Numbered from the stretch's first letter, positions 1 through 6,330 are shown. The stretch is 10,445 nt of DNA from CAZWMK01 sp964635065 (GCA_964635065.1 CAZWMK010000083.1:1-10445); one strand, 5' to 3'. Program-made: numbers and translations. The notes: generated from the sequence alone by a model not told the origin.

Positions 1-855
1 CATCTCGACCTTGTCGAACTGATGTTGACGGATCATGCCGCGCGTGTCGCGCCCCGCCGATCCCGCTTCGGCGCGGAAACAGGGTGTCAGTGCGGTCAGA
101 CGCAACGGCAACTGGTCGGCGGCCACAATCTGATCGCGCACCATGTTGGTCAGCGACACTTCAGCGGTCGGAATCAGCCAGCGGTCGTCCTCGGTGTGGA
201 ACAGGTCTTCGGCGAATTTTGGCAACTGACCAGTGCCAAAAAGTGCATCGGACCGCACGAGCAACGGCGCGACCGTTTCGGCATAGCCATGTTCGCCGGT
301 CTGGACGTCGAGCATATACTGGCCAAGCGCGCGATGCAGCCGGGCGATGGCGCCACGCATGAAAACGAAGCGCGCACCGGAAACCGCCGCAGCCGTCTCG
401 AAATCAAGACCGAGCGCCGCGCCGATGGCGTCATGTTCGGCGGGTGTGAAGTCGAATGCACGCGGCGTGCCCCAGCGGCCGACTTCGACATTGTCGTTTT
501 CGTCGGCACCAGCTGGCACATCGGCATGGGGCAGGTTCGGGATGGTCGACAGGGCGGCACGCAGTTCATCGCCGAGTTCGCGTTCGCGCGCTTCAAGCTG
601 CGGCAGGCGTTCCTTCAATCCGGCAACCTCGGCCATGAGGGCGGCGGCTTGCGCTTCGTCCTTTTGTGCCTTGGCGGCGCCGATGGCCTTCGACGCTTCA
701 TTGCGTCGAGCGAGACCTGTCTGTAACTCTGTCTGGACGGCGCGCAGTTCGCTGTCGAGTCCCAGCAGATGCGGGGACTGGGGCGAAAGGCCGCGCCGGG
801 CAAGGCCGGTGTCAAAGGCGGCGGGGTCGTGGCGGATGGCGCGGATGTCGTGCAT
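1..855 (-). CDS. serS: Seryl-tRNA synthetase, N-terminal part (runs off window start)
   Basis: Cytoplasmic class II aminoacyl-tRNA synthetase that charges tRNA-Ser (and tRNA-Sec where present). The minus strand reads 285 codons without a stop, from an ATG at 855 to the window edge; the full enzyme is about 425 residues, so the last third, including class II motif 3, is missing here. Visible parts: an N-terminal start MHDIRAIRHDPAAFDTGLARRG typical of SerS shortened here to its idea, then a charged long coiled-coil arm (about residues 30-100) that grips the tRNA-Ser variable arm. The catalytic domain follows, with the serine-binding TAE (about 230-232) and motif 2 around CFRAEAG (Arg261, Glu263) leading into RQHQFDKVEM at the edge. 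An in-frame TAG lies three codons before the ATG, which fixes the start. A GGAGG sits 16 bases upstream, a long spacing. It is divergent from the small gene starting at 937, with 81 bp between them. Identity is near certain. Confidence 0.97.
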   Translation of the reverse strand, partial: MHDIRAIRHDPAAFDTGLARRGLSPQSPHLLGLDSELRAVQTELQTGLARRNEASKAIGAAKAQKDEAQAAALMAEVAGLKERLPQLEARERELGDELRAALSTIPNLPHADVPAGADENDNVEVGRWGTPRAFDFTPAEHDAIGAALGLDFETAAAVSGARFVFMRGAIARLHRALGQYMLDVQTGEHGYAETVAPLLVRSDALFGTGQLPKFAEDLFHTEDDRWLIPTAEVSLTNMVRDQIVAADQLPLRLTALTPCFRAEAGSAGRDTRGMIRQHQFDKVEM

Positions 856-936
856 GGATTTTCTATGGCGACCTCCGTTCCGGAGCGCAACCCGCCGCAT
901 GCAACGTCGGCAAGGCGAGCAGAAGGAAGGATCGCT

Positions 937-1377
937 ATGGATATTCCACACAATGCCCTGATTGCCGTGGCCGATGGGCGCAAGATGCTGATCTTGCGGA
1001 ACAGCGGCAGTCCGATGAAGCCGGATCTTACGGTGCTCGCTCATGGCGAACAGCGCAACCCCGATACTCATGAACAGGGTGGCGATCGTCCCGGCCGAAC
1101 GCATGCCCCATCGGGAAGCCGCAGCGCTAGCTATGAAGAAGCGGATTTCCACGAAATCGCCGAAGGCCGCTTTGCAGCTGAAGTCGCGGCCCACATCAAC
1201 CAGCGTGCGCTGGCGAACGGTTTCGACAAGCTCATTGTCGTTGCTCCGCCACGTACGCTCGGAGATCTGCGCAGCCAGTGGCACAAGGAAACTCAGGCCC
1301 GCCTGATTGGTGAAATCCCGAAAGAGGCGACAAATCTGCCGCCTGCGGGCATTGCGGCGCTGATCGACGCGTCCTGA
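937..1377 (+). CDS. Host attachment family protein (Host_attach / eRF1-like fold), function unproven
   Basis: A soluble 146-residue protein of the family named 'protein required for attachment to host cells' (Pfam Host_attach). The name comes from early Agrobacterium work and says little about the molecular job. No signal peptide or membrane segment is visible. Family marks seen are an N-terminal strand NALIAVADGRKMLILRN, a central EQGGDRPGR block (about residues 46-54), an acidic stretch followed by FAAEVAAHINQR, and a C-terminal half with LIVVAPPRTLGDLR (about 99-112) and a final helix ending at AALIDAS. The LIVVAPP...LGDLR pattern resembles the middle domain of archaeal/eukaryotic release factor eRF1, to which related bacterial families have been linked; this is inference. 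The start at 937 is preceded by AGGAAGG at a good distance (924-930); the open frame extends further upstream but only into the divergent serS region. It is convergent with the flagellar gene ending at 1395, with 17 bp between them. Confidence 0.85.
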   Translation: MDIPHNALIAVADGRKMLILRNSGSPMKPDLTVLAHGEQRNPDTHEQGGDRPGRTHAPSGSRSASYEEADFHEIAEGRFAAEVAAHINQRALANGFDKLIVVAPPRTLGDLRSQWHKETQARLIGEIPKEATNLPPAGIAALIDAS

Positions 1378-1394
1378 TCGCAGGATACTGGTCG

Positions 1395-1820
1395 CTATAT
1401 CCGATTGTTATAAGAGAGTGCCGCCGCGCGTGGTCGTGTCGATGCGGCGGCACCATAGACAGTGGCCTCTGTCCTCGTCAGGCGCCGCGCTTCGGCCAGA
1501 ACGCTGGCCATGAGACTTTCCGAAAGCTGCTTTTTGCGCATCAGCACCTGCCCGTTGCGCATCAGCGCGCCCTGAAGCGCGCCAAGCGTCTGTTGCAATT
1601 CGTGACGGATATCGGAAGAGGCCGCGCCCTGAAGCGCCACGCGGCCCGTCTGCTTCATATTTTCCTTCATATGGGCCAGTTCGTCTGCCAGCCGTGTTTT
1701 TTCCTCGGTCAACCCGGCAATGGCCGCCGCCGTTTCGCCGGCTTCGAGGCGCGCGGTTTCCGTGTCGACAAGGTCAAGCAGGCGGTGCGCCAGTGCCAGG
1801 ACATCGGCCAGCATCGTCAT
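1395..1820 (-). CDS. flgN: Probable FlgN-type flagellar export chaperone
   Basis: A 141-residue, almost wholly helical protein without signal peptide or cysteine. FlgN proteins are cytoplasmic chaperones that hold the hook-filament junction proteins FlgK and FlgL until the flagellar type III apparatus exports them. Evidence is the pattern rather than strong identity: an N-terminal helix with LLDLVDTETARLEAGE, then AAIAGLTEEKTRLADEL (about residues 32-48), then a second long helix with LMRNGQVLMRKKQ (about 86-98) and a tail with VYGAAAS, all in the places where FlgN has its E-x-x-L, K-x-x-L and N-x-x-L repeats. Context is the better support: its ATG overlaps the stop of the flgJ-like gene by four bases (ATGA), so it is the third cistron of a flgI-flgJ-flgN operon. 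A second in-frame ATG at 1814 is possible. Alternatively it could be an unnamed flagellar helical protein. Confidence 0.68.
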   Translation of the reverse strand: MTMLADVLALAHRLLDLVDTETARLEAGETAAAIAGLTEEKTRLADELAHMKENMKQTGRVALQGAASSDIRHELQQTLGALQGALMRNGQVLMRKKQLSESLMASVLAEARRLTRTEATVYGAAASTRPRAAALSYNNRI

Positions 1821-2116
1821 CGTCCTTTCTGAAGGGCCAGCAATTCGGCATCGAGCGCGGGCACGAGGCCAAGTCCGCCGCGCCTTGCGATGGCGGTCCC
1901 CACATGTTCGGCCATCATGCCGCGATAAATGCCCTCGGCATGGCCACCACCAAAGGGGCCGTCGGTTGCGATCGTCGAGAACATCAGGTTCGACAATTCG
2001 CCGATCAGCATCGCCTCGAACTGGCGGGCGGCGACCTGTCGCGTCTGGCTGGTGGCCAGTGCGTGGGCATCGGGCAGGGCGGGTGCGGGACTGACGGGCG
2101 ACGGTGACATGTCCAT
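1817..2116 (-). CDS. flgJ: FlgJ-like rod-binding protein (no muramidase domain)
   Basis: A 99-residue protein consisting only of the rod-binding (rod-cap/scaffold) domain of FlgJ, which acts in the periplasm while the flagellar rod polymerises. Seen: a proline/alanine-rich N-terminus (about residues 1-22), AARQFEAMLIGELSNLM (29-45), and the diagnostic GPFGGGHAEGIYRGMMAEHV (53-72) with a short hydrophobic end. The Salmonella-type FlgJ is about 316 residues and carries a C-terminal peptidoglycan hydrolase; that domain is absent, as is usual in Alphaproteobacteria, so the wall must be opened by another enzyme (SltF in Rhodobacter). There is no Sec signal, consistent with export through the flagellar apparatus. 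Its ATG shares one base with the flgI stop codon (TGATG at 2118-2114), and its own stop overlaps the next ATG, so the three genes are translationally coupled. A second ATG at 2110 is an alternative start. Confidence 0.86.
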   Translation of the reverse strand: MDMSPSPVSPAPALPDAHALATSQTRQVAARQFEAMLIGELSNLMFSTIATDGPFGGGHAEGIYRGMMAEHVGTAIARRGGLGLVPALDAELLALQKGR

Positions 2117-3237
2117 CAGAACACCGCGATTTCGGCTTGCAATGCGCCGGCGGCTTTCAGTGATTGCAGGATGGCAATCAGGTCGCGCGGCGAAACCCGC
2201 AGCGCATTCAGGCCGTCCACCAGATCCTGCAAGGACGCGCCGCCGCCCGCAAGGCCAAGGCGCTGATCGCGGCCATCGTCGATATCGATGATCGTGCGCG
2301 GCACCACCGCCGTTTCCCCGACACGGGCGAAGGGTGATGGCTGCGACACCTGCGGCGCTTCGCTGATGCGGATGGTCAGCGGCCCCTGTGCGATGGCGGC
2401 TTTGCTGATGCGGACGTCCGACCCCATGACGACAGTGCCGGTCGCTTCGTCGATGACGACGCGTGCGGGATGGTCGACGGTTACGTTCAGTCGCTCCACG
2501 GCACTGATCAGGCCGATCATGCCGCCCGCATAGCCTTGTGGCACCCGCAACTCGACGGTTGCGGGATCAAGCGTTGCGGCTGCGCCCGGCTGGCTCTGGT
2601 TGATGGCGGCGGCAATGCGCTGCGCGGTGGTGAAATCGGGATTTTTAAGCGCCAGTTTCAGGCTCGTCTGGCTGGCGAGGTCGAAAGAGACTTCGCGTTC
2701 GACAATGGCGCCCGAGGCGATACGCGCCGATGTCGCCACGCCGCGCTGGATCGATTCCGCCTGTCCGCGTGCATTATAGCCCGACACGGCAATGGCGCCC
2801 TGGGCCACCGCATAGACTTCGCCATCAAGGCCGACGAGCGGGGTGACGAGCAATGTGCCGCCTTGCAGTGACGTCGCGTCGCCCATGGCGGCGATCTGCA
2901 CGTCGATGCGCGAGCCACGCCGCGAGAAAGGCGGCAGATTGGCCGTCACGGTAACAGCGGCAACATTTTCGGTGCGTAGCGAACGCTGGTCGCGGATGTT
3001 GAGACCCAGCCTTTCCAGCATCGCGGCCAGCGCCTGCTCGGTGAAGGGCGTGTTCCGGATGCGGTCGCCCGTGCCGTTCAGGCCGACGACAAGGCCATAG
3101 CCGATCAACTGGTTTTCGCGGACATGTTCGACATTGACGATGTCCTTGATGCGCGATGCGGCATACACGGCCCCGCCCCCGGCAAAAATCGCCTGTACGG
3201 CAAGCATTGCAGCAATCAGTTTCGTCAAACGCGGCAT
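2116..3237 (-). CDS. flgI: Flagellar P-ring protein FlgI
   Basis: Precursor of the P-ring subunit, which forms the peptidoglycan-level bushing around the flagellar rod. It has 373 residues, the normal family length. The N-terminus is a Sec signal peptide: MPRLTK, then a hydrophobic stretch (about 7-20) and a likely cut after VYA or VYAA (26-27). The mature protein opens with SRIKDIVNVEHVRENQLIGY (28-47) and GLVVGLNGTGD, the strongest FlgI signature; GETAVVPRT (about 307-315) and the C-terminal LVDGLNALRVSPRDLIAILQ (339-358) also fit. No cysteine is present, whereas Salmonella FlgI carries an intrachain disulfide. The frame is open to 3387, but that extension runs through the promoter and palindrome, and the ATG at 3237 begins a proper signal peptide, so it is the start. 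GGAAG about 10 bases upstream can serve as ribosome site. First gene of flgI-flgJ-flgN, behind a consensus sigma-54 promoter. Confidence 0.98.
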   Translation of the reverse strand: MPRLTKLIAAMLAVQAIFAGGGAVYAASRIKDIVNVEHVRENQLIGYGLVVGLNGTGDRIRNTPFTEQALAAMLERLGLNIRDQRSLRTENVAAVTVTANLPPFSRRGSRIDVQIAAMGDATSLQGGTLLVTPLVGLDGEVYAVAQGAIAVSGYNARGQAESIQRGVATSARIASGAIVEREVSFDLASQTSLKLALKNPDFTTAQRIAAAINQSQPGAAATLDPATVELRVPQGYAGGMIGLISAVERLNVTVDHPARVVIDEATGTVVMGSDVRISKAAIAQGPLTIRISEAPQVSQPSPFARVGETAVVPRTIIDIDDGRDQRLGLAGGGASLQDLVDGLNALRVSPRDLIAILQSLKAAGALQAEIAVF

Positions 3238-3283
3238 ATTCTTCCCACTTCCACGCCATTCGAGCGTATCTGACGCAAACCAA

Positions 3284-3298
3284 GCAATGCGCGTGCCA
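3284..3298 (-). promoter_or_regulatory. Sigma-54 (RpoN) promoter of flgI operon
   Basis: Read on the minus strand the sequence is TGGCACGCGCATTGC followed by T, a full match to the sigma-54 consensus TGGCAC-N5-TTGC. The -24 GG lies at 3297-3296 and the -12 GC at 3285-3284. Transcription should begin near 3272, about 35 bases before the flgI ATG. Such promoters need an NtrC-type activator; in Caulobacter flagellar genes that is FlbD, whose activity is controlled by FliX, encoded by the divergent neighbour. The promoter match is read directly; the activator is inference. Confidence 0.88.
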
Positions 3299-3314
3299 AA
3301 TGCCGCGTTCAGGC

Positions 3315-3327
3315 TATGGTAACCATA
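3315..3327. repeat. Perfect 13-bp palindrome in the flgI-fliX intergenic region
   Basis: TATGGTAACCATA has two six-base arms around a single central base. It lies 17 bp upstream of the -24 element of the flgI promoter and 21 bp before the fliX start codon, a natural place for an operator acting on either gene. It overlaps a degenerate CtrA-like motif (TTAC-N7-TGAA on the minus strand, 3322-3308, six of eight bases matching TTAA-N7-TTAA). The palindrome is a direct observation; any binding protein is a guess. Confidence 0.6.
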
Positions 3328-3348
3328 TCGGGCGTAATGCACGGCGTT

Positions 3349-3798
3349 ATGAGAATTGATGCACCGCTTGCGCCATCGGGCGCCCAAAGCGCCGTCCGCA
3401 GCCAGCGTGCGGCAGCGGGCGGTTTTTCATCGATGGTCGAGCGCGGGCTTGAAAGTCCGCGCCCGCAAGGCGCGGGGCCGGCGGCCCTTGTTGGCGGCCT
3501 GTTTGCCGTCGACGTCGATCATGATGCCGCCAGTGGCCGCTCGCGCGGTTTGGCGCATGGTCATGCGATGCTTGATGCGCTTGATGGTGTCCGGCTTGCA
3601 TTGTTACAGGGCGGTCTGACGCGTGGCCGGCTGGAACAACTGGCTGCGCGGCTGCGCGCGACGGTGCGGCCGGCAGATCCGGCCCTTGCGCGGATCATTG
3701 ACGATATCGAACTGCGCGTTGCGGTCGAACTGGCAAAATATGATGTTTCCGCGTCAATGACGGACAGTGCTTGCGACGATCAGGAGGCGCGGTTATAG
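3349..3798 (+). CDS. fliX: Flagellar assembly regulator FliX
   Basis: A 149-residue protein of the alphaproteobacterial FliX family. In Caulobacter FliX is a membrane-associated factor that senses early flagellar structure and controls the sigma-54 activator FlbD, linking assembly to late flagellar gene expression. The first half (residues about 1-65) is poorly conserved, rich in Ala, Gly, Ser and Arg, and looks disordered. The second half carries the family core: GHAMLDALDGVRLALLQGGL (71-90), RLEQLAARLRATV (94-106), and the hallmark IDDIELRVAVELAKYD (117-132). I chose the ATG at 3349 because MRIDAPL resembles FliX N-termini; ATGs at 3337 and 3316 are in frame, but the latter lies inside the palindrome. 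None has a strong ribosome site. It is divergent from flgI and followed by dksA 72 bp downstream on the same strand, possibly co-transcribed. Confidence 0.88.
   Translation: MRIDAPLAPSGAQSAVRSQRAAAGGFSSMVERGLESPRPQGAGPAALVGGLFAVDVDHDAASGRSRGLAHGHAMLDALDGVRLALLQGGLTRGRLEQLAARLRATVRPADPALARIIDDIELRVAVELAKYDVSASMTDSACDDQEARL
3441..3475. repeat. Alternating inverted repeats within fliX coding region
   Basis: Three copies of one six-base word alternate in orientation: GCGCGG at 3441-3446, its complement CCGCGC at 3457-3462, and GCGCGG again at 3470-3475. The middle copy can pair with either flank; the right-hand pairing extends to seven bases (3457-3463 with 3469-3475, loop of five). The element lies in the variable, probably disordered part of FliX, about 170 bp upstream of the expected flgI start site. 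In GC-rich DNA such repeats also arise by chance. Confidence 0.35.
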
Positions 3799-3870
3799 CC
3801 GCGCTCTGGGGAGGGCCGTCGAGCTGGAACAGCATGGCTTGCGGTTGTTTCGTGGCAGGGAGGTTTGCAC

Positions 3871-4356
3871 GTGACAGAAGCCGTTGATAATGTCGCAACG
3901 AAAATGGCCGATGAAACCGATGCGGCTGAATCGGTTGTTGATGGCGTGACTATTCCGGCGGGTTACCGTCCCAGCACGGACGAGCCATTCATGAACCCGG
4001 TGCAACTCGCATATTTTCGACAGAAACTGCTCGACTGGAAGCATGATATCCTGCGCGAAGCCAAGGAAACGCTGGAAACCCTGCAGTCGGAATCCCTGCG
4101 CGAACCGGATATCGCCGACCGCGCGTCGAGTGAAACCGACTGGTCGATCGAACTGCGCACCCGTGATCGCGAACGCAAGCTGATCAGCAAGATCGATGCC
4201 GCGTTGCGCCGGATCGAAGACGGCGAATATGGCTATTGCGAAGTGACAGGCGAGCCGATTTCCCTCCAGCGCCTCGAAGCACGTCCGATCGCAACCATGA
4301 CGCTCGAAGCCCAGGAACGTCACGAGCGTAACGAAAAGCTGACGCGCGACGAGTAG
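3871..4356 (+). CDS. dksA: RNA polymerase-binding transcription factor DksA (single-cysteine type)
   Basis: Cytoplasmic regulator that enters the RNA polymerase secondary channel and, with ppGpp, tunes stable-RNA and amino-acid gene promoters. 161 residues. After a variable acidic N-terminus (about 1-38), FMNPVQLAYFRQKLLDWKHD (40-59) opens the coiled coil. The tip keeps the key D-R-A triplet (ADRAS, Asp83-Arg84-Ala85), equivalent to E. coli Asp74 and Ala76. Then come SIELRTRDRERKLISKID and the globular GEYGYCEVTGEPI...RLEARPIATMT. Of the four zinc-finger cysteines only the first (Cys123) remains; the others are Thr126, Thr144 and Ala147, the usual alphaproteobacterial form, as in Rhodobacter. 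The start is GTG at 3871 with AGGGAGG seven bases upstream (3857-3863), clearly better than the TTG two codons earlier. It lies downstream of fliX and is convergent with the ABC exporter genes. Confidence 0.94.
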   Translation: MTEAVDNVATKMADETDAAESVVDGVTIPAGYRPSTDEPFMNPVQLAYFRQKLLDWKHDILREAKETLETLQSESLREPDIADRASSETDWSIELRTRDRERKLISKIDAALRRIEDGEYGYCEVTGEPISLQRLEARPIATMTLEAQERHERNEKLTRDE

Positions 4357-4373
4357 GCGAACAACTCACAAGG

Positions 4374-4394
4374 GCGCGGCATAGCCCGCCGCGT
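4374..4394. terminator. GC-rich hairpin between convergent dksA and ABC exporter operon
   Basis: Stem GCGCGGC (4374-4380) pairs with GCCGCGT (4388-4394) around a seven-base loop, six Watson-Crick pairs plus one G-U. It sits midway in the 46-bp gap between the stop codons of dksA and the ATPase gene, so it could end transcription from both sides. There is no clean run of T on either strand, so it is at best a weak intrinsic terminator. Confidence 0.4.
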
Positions 4395-4402
4395 CTTCAG
4401 TC

Positions 4403-5083
4403 TCAGTCGATTTTTTCGATCAGGCCGTCACGCATGTGAATGCGCCGATCAGCGGCGTTTGCAATATCGTTGTCGTGCGTGACGCAGACGATCGCCCGTC
4501 CTTCCTCATGCGCCAGTCTGGTCAGTATTTCCACGACCCGCGCTGAATTCTGGCTGTCGAGATTGCCGGTCGGTTCGTCGCCCAGAATCAGTACCGGATC
4601 ATTGGCGAGTGCGCGGGCCACAGCGACGCGCTGCCGCTGGCCACCTGACATCTTGTCGGGTGTTTTGTGCATATTGTCTGCCAGTCCGACGGATTCCAGC
4701 AGGTGCGCGGCACGGTCGCGCGCTTCCTGTCTCCGCAGCTTTCCCAGGCGCCGGATCGGCATCAGCACATTTTCAAAGGCGCTGAATTCGGGCAGCAGGA
4801 AATGAAACTGGAACACGAAGCCCATGCGTTCCAGCCGCAATTGTGCCCGCGCATCGCCACTGAGCGCGGTCACGTCCCGCCCCTCGAACAGCAACTGCCC
4901 GCTTGTTGGCCTGTCAAGCAGGCCAAGCAGATAGAGTAAGGAGGATTTACCGCAGCCCGATGGTCCGATCACTGCGGTAAAGCTGCTGCTTTCGATTGTA
5001 AAATCGGCGTCCTGCACCAGTGTCACGGGCGGATCGACCGCCAGCGTGCGCGTCAGGCCGCGCGCCGTGATGATCGCGGTCAT
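4403..5083 (-). CDS. ABC exporter ATP-binding protein (LolD/MacB-type)
   Basis: Nucleotide-binding subunit of 226 residues that powers the permease encoded just upstream. All ABC motifs are present: Walker A GPSGCGKSS (40-48), a Q-loop in FVFQFHFLLP (89-98), signature MSGGQRQRV (145-153, Met replacing the common Leu), Walker B VLILGDEP with Asp169-Glu170, the D-loop GNLDS, and the H-loop His203 in CVTHD. The FVFQFHFLLPEFSAFENVLMP segment belongs to the LolD/MacB/FtsE branch, which works with FtsX-like permeases, cut here in quoting. There is no fused membrane domain, unlike full MacB. The start at 5083 overlaps the permease stop by four bases (ATGA); longer in-frame starts lie inside the permease gene. 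It is the last gene of the leftward operon. Substrate unknown; LolD itself works with LolC/E, but the membrane-fusion partner here points to an efflux-type exporter. Confidence 0.95.
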   Translation of the reverse strand: MTAIITARGLTRTLAVDPPVTLVQDADFTIESSSFTAVIGPSGCGKSSLLYLLGLLDRPTSGQLLFEGRDVTALSGDARAQLRLERMGFVFQFHFLLPEFSAFENVLMPIRRLGKLRRQEARDRAAHLLESVGLADNMHKTPDKMSGGQRQRVAVARALANDPVLILGDEPTGNLDSQNSARVVEILTRLAHEEGRAIVCVTHDNDIANAADRRIHMRDGLIEKID

Positions 5084-6330
5084 GCCGCGCCTCGCAGAAT
5101 GTCGACGGGATCGACGCGCGCGGCCTTGCGGGCCGGAAGCCATGCCGCAACGATGGCGGCGGCCATGGAGGCGGCGGCAGCAATGAGATATTGGCGCAAA
5201 CTGTGATCCAGCGGCAGATACTCGACCTTGCCTTGTATCTGCAGTTCCACGGCGCCAAGGCCGGTCATCATGCCAAAGCCGAGCGCCCAGCCCGCGAGGA
5301 TGCCGATCACGGCCAGCACCAGCCCTTCGGCAATGAAGATGCGTTGCAGGTCGCCTGCGGAAAAGCCCATCGAGCGCATGATGGCAATGTCGCGGCGTTT
5401 GTCGGCAACGCTTGTCGAGACCACGGTGTATATGCCGAAGCTGGCAACGAGCAGGATCGCCGAGACAACGCTGTACATGATGATGTTGCGCGTCAGCAGA
5501 AGCGACATGATGTCGGCGGAGCGTTCCTGCCAGCTTTCCGCCTTGTAGGCGAAGCGCGCTTCCAGCCGCCGGGAGATGGGCTGCGCCGCGTTGGCGTCCG
5601 ACAGGCGAATGCCGATGCGGTTGATGATGAACGGCTGGCCGAGCAGTGACTGCGCCTCGCGCAGCAGCACATAGCCTGACGATGCACCGAACTGGCCGCG
5701 GCCGCGTTCAACGATGCCAACGATTTTCAGCGACCGAGTGCCGCCACGCCCGGAACTCGCGCCCACCACATCGCCCATGCCGATGCCAAGCCGCCGCGCC
5801 AGTTCTTCACCGATGATCAGGCCACCTTGCGTTGTTTCAAGGTCGCGCAGCCGCCCGCTCAGGAGATTTTCCTCGATATTGCTGATCTTGGCCTCGATCC
5901 CCGGTTCGACGCCGACGATGCCCAGTGCCTCTTCCCGTCCGCCGACGCGGATCGTGATGCCACCCGACAGGCTGGGGGAGACGACCGCCCCCGGAATGGC
6001 ATTGGCGGCATGCATGATTTTCTGCCAGTCCTTGATGCCGCGTGCTTCCATGCGCGGTTTGAAACCGTGGATCTGGACAGCGGCATCGGTATAGGTGCGC
6101 AGCGCCGGTTGCGGCGGCGGGCTGCGCAGTTCGTCGGAAATGATGATATGTGGCGCGGAATCGATCAGTGTTTCGATGAAGTCGTTCTGGCTGCCGACCA
6201 TCAGTGACGAGACTGCGAGGAAAAAGCCGACACCGACGGCGACACCGCTGACCGCGACCGCCGTCTGGCGCGTGCGTTTGATGACGTGCCGCCCTGCAAT
6301 GTCGAGCAGCAGGCGCAACCGGCCGCTCAT
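5080..6330 (-). CDS. ABC exporter permease (FtsX/MacB type)
   Basis: Inner-membrane permease of 416 residues with type VII (mechanotransmission) architecture: one membrane helix near the N-terminus (about 22-44), a large periplasmic MacB_PCD-like domain (about 45-280), then three helices at about 283-306, 332-355 and 379-399. Family marks are KRTRQTAVAVSGVAVGVGFF at the first helix, SVADKRRDIAIMRSMG (307-322) after the second helix, which forms the coupling helix touching the ATPase, and the C-terminal PARKAARVDPVDILRGAA (399-416). The periplasmic part contains SPSLSGGITIRVGG and GLIIGEELARRLG, typical of the domain. Its ATG overlaps the stop of the membrane-fusion gene, and its own stop overlaps the ATPase start, so subunit ratios are probably set by coupled translation. 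As a single permease gene it presumably forms a homodimer. It differs from LolC/LolE chiefly in its operon partner. Confidence 0.93.
   Translation of the reverse strand: MSGRLRLLLDIAGRHVIKRTRQTAVAVSGVAVGVGFFLAVSSLMVGSQNDFIETLIDSAPHIIISDELRSPPPQPALRTYTDAAVQIHGFKPRMEARGIKDWQKIMHAANAIPGAVVSPSLSGGITIRVGGREEALGIVGVEPGIEAKISNIEENLLSGRLRDLETTQGGLIIGEELARRLGIGMGDVVGASSGRGGTRSLKIVGIVERGRGQFGASSGYVLLREAQSLLGQPFIINRIGIRLSDANAAQPISRRLEARFAYKAESWQERSADIMSLLLTRNIIMYSVVSAILLVASFGIYTVVSTSVADKRRDIAIMRSMGFSAGDLQRIFIAEGLVLAVIGILAGWALGFGMMTGLGAVELQIQGKVEYLPLDHSLRQYLIAAAASMAAAIVAAWLPARKAARVDPVDILRGAA

Noticed and set aside
22..726. A 234-codon plus-strand open frame opposite serS
   Set aside because: The minus strand is unmistakable SerS through the same bases; the plus frame has no ribosome site or recognisable domain.
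866..884. Short inverted repeat TCCG-TTC-CGGA between serS and the host-attachment gene
   Set aside because: Four-base arms are too short to mean anything in DNA of this composition, and part of it is the serS ribosome site.
1043..1306. Out-of-frame open frames inside the host-attachment gene and other genes on both strands
   Set aside because: They lie within clearly coding frames with family matches, lack ribosome sites of their own, and have shadow-like composition.
1378..1394. Possible terminator between the convergent host-attachment gene and flgN
   Set aside because: I found no hairpin with a T run in the 17-bp gap or immediately beside it.
3238..3387. N-terminal extension of FlgI by 50 residues to an upstream ATG at 3387
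   Set aside because: The extension would cover the sigma-54 promoter, the palindrome and the fliX start, and would bury the signal peptide that begins at 3237.
3853..3868. TGGCAG...TTTGC before dksA, resembling a sigma-54 promoter
   Set aside because: The spacing between the GG and GC elements is one base too long, the -24 box is imperfect, and the segment is the dksA ribosome-binding site, ending next to the start codon.
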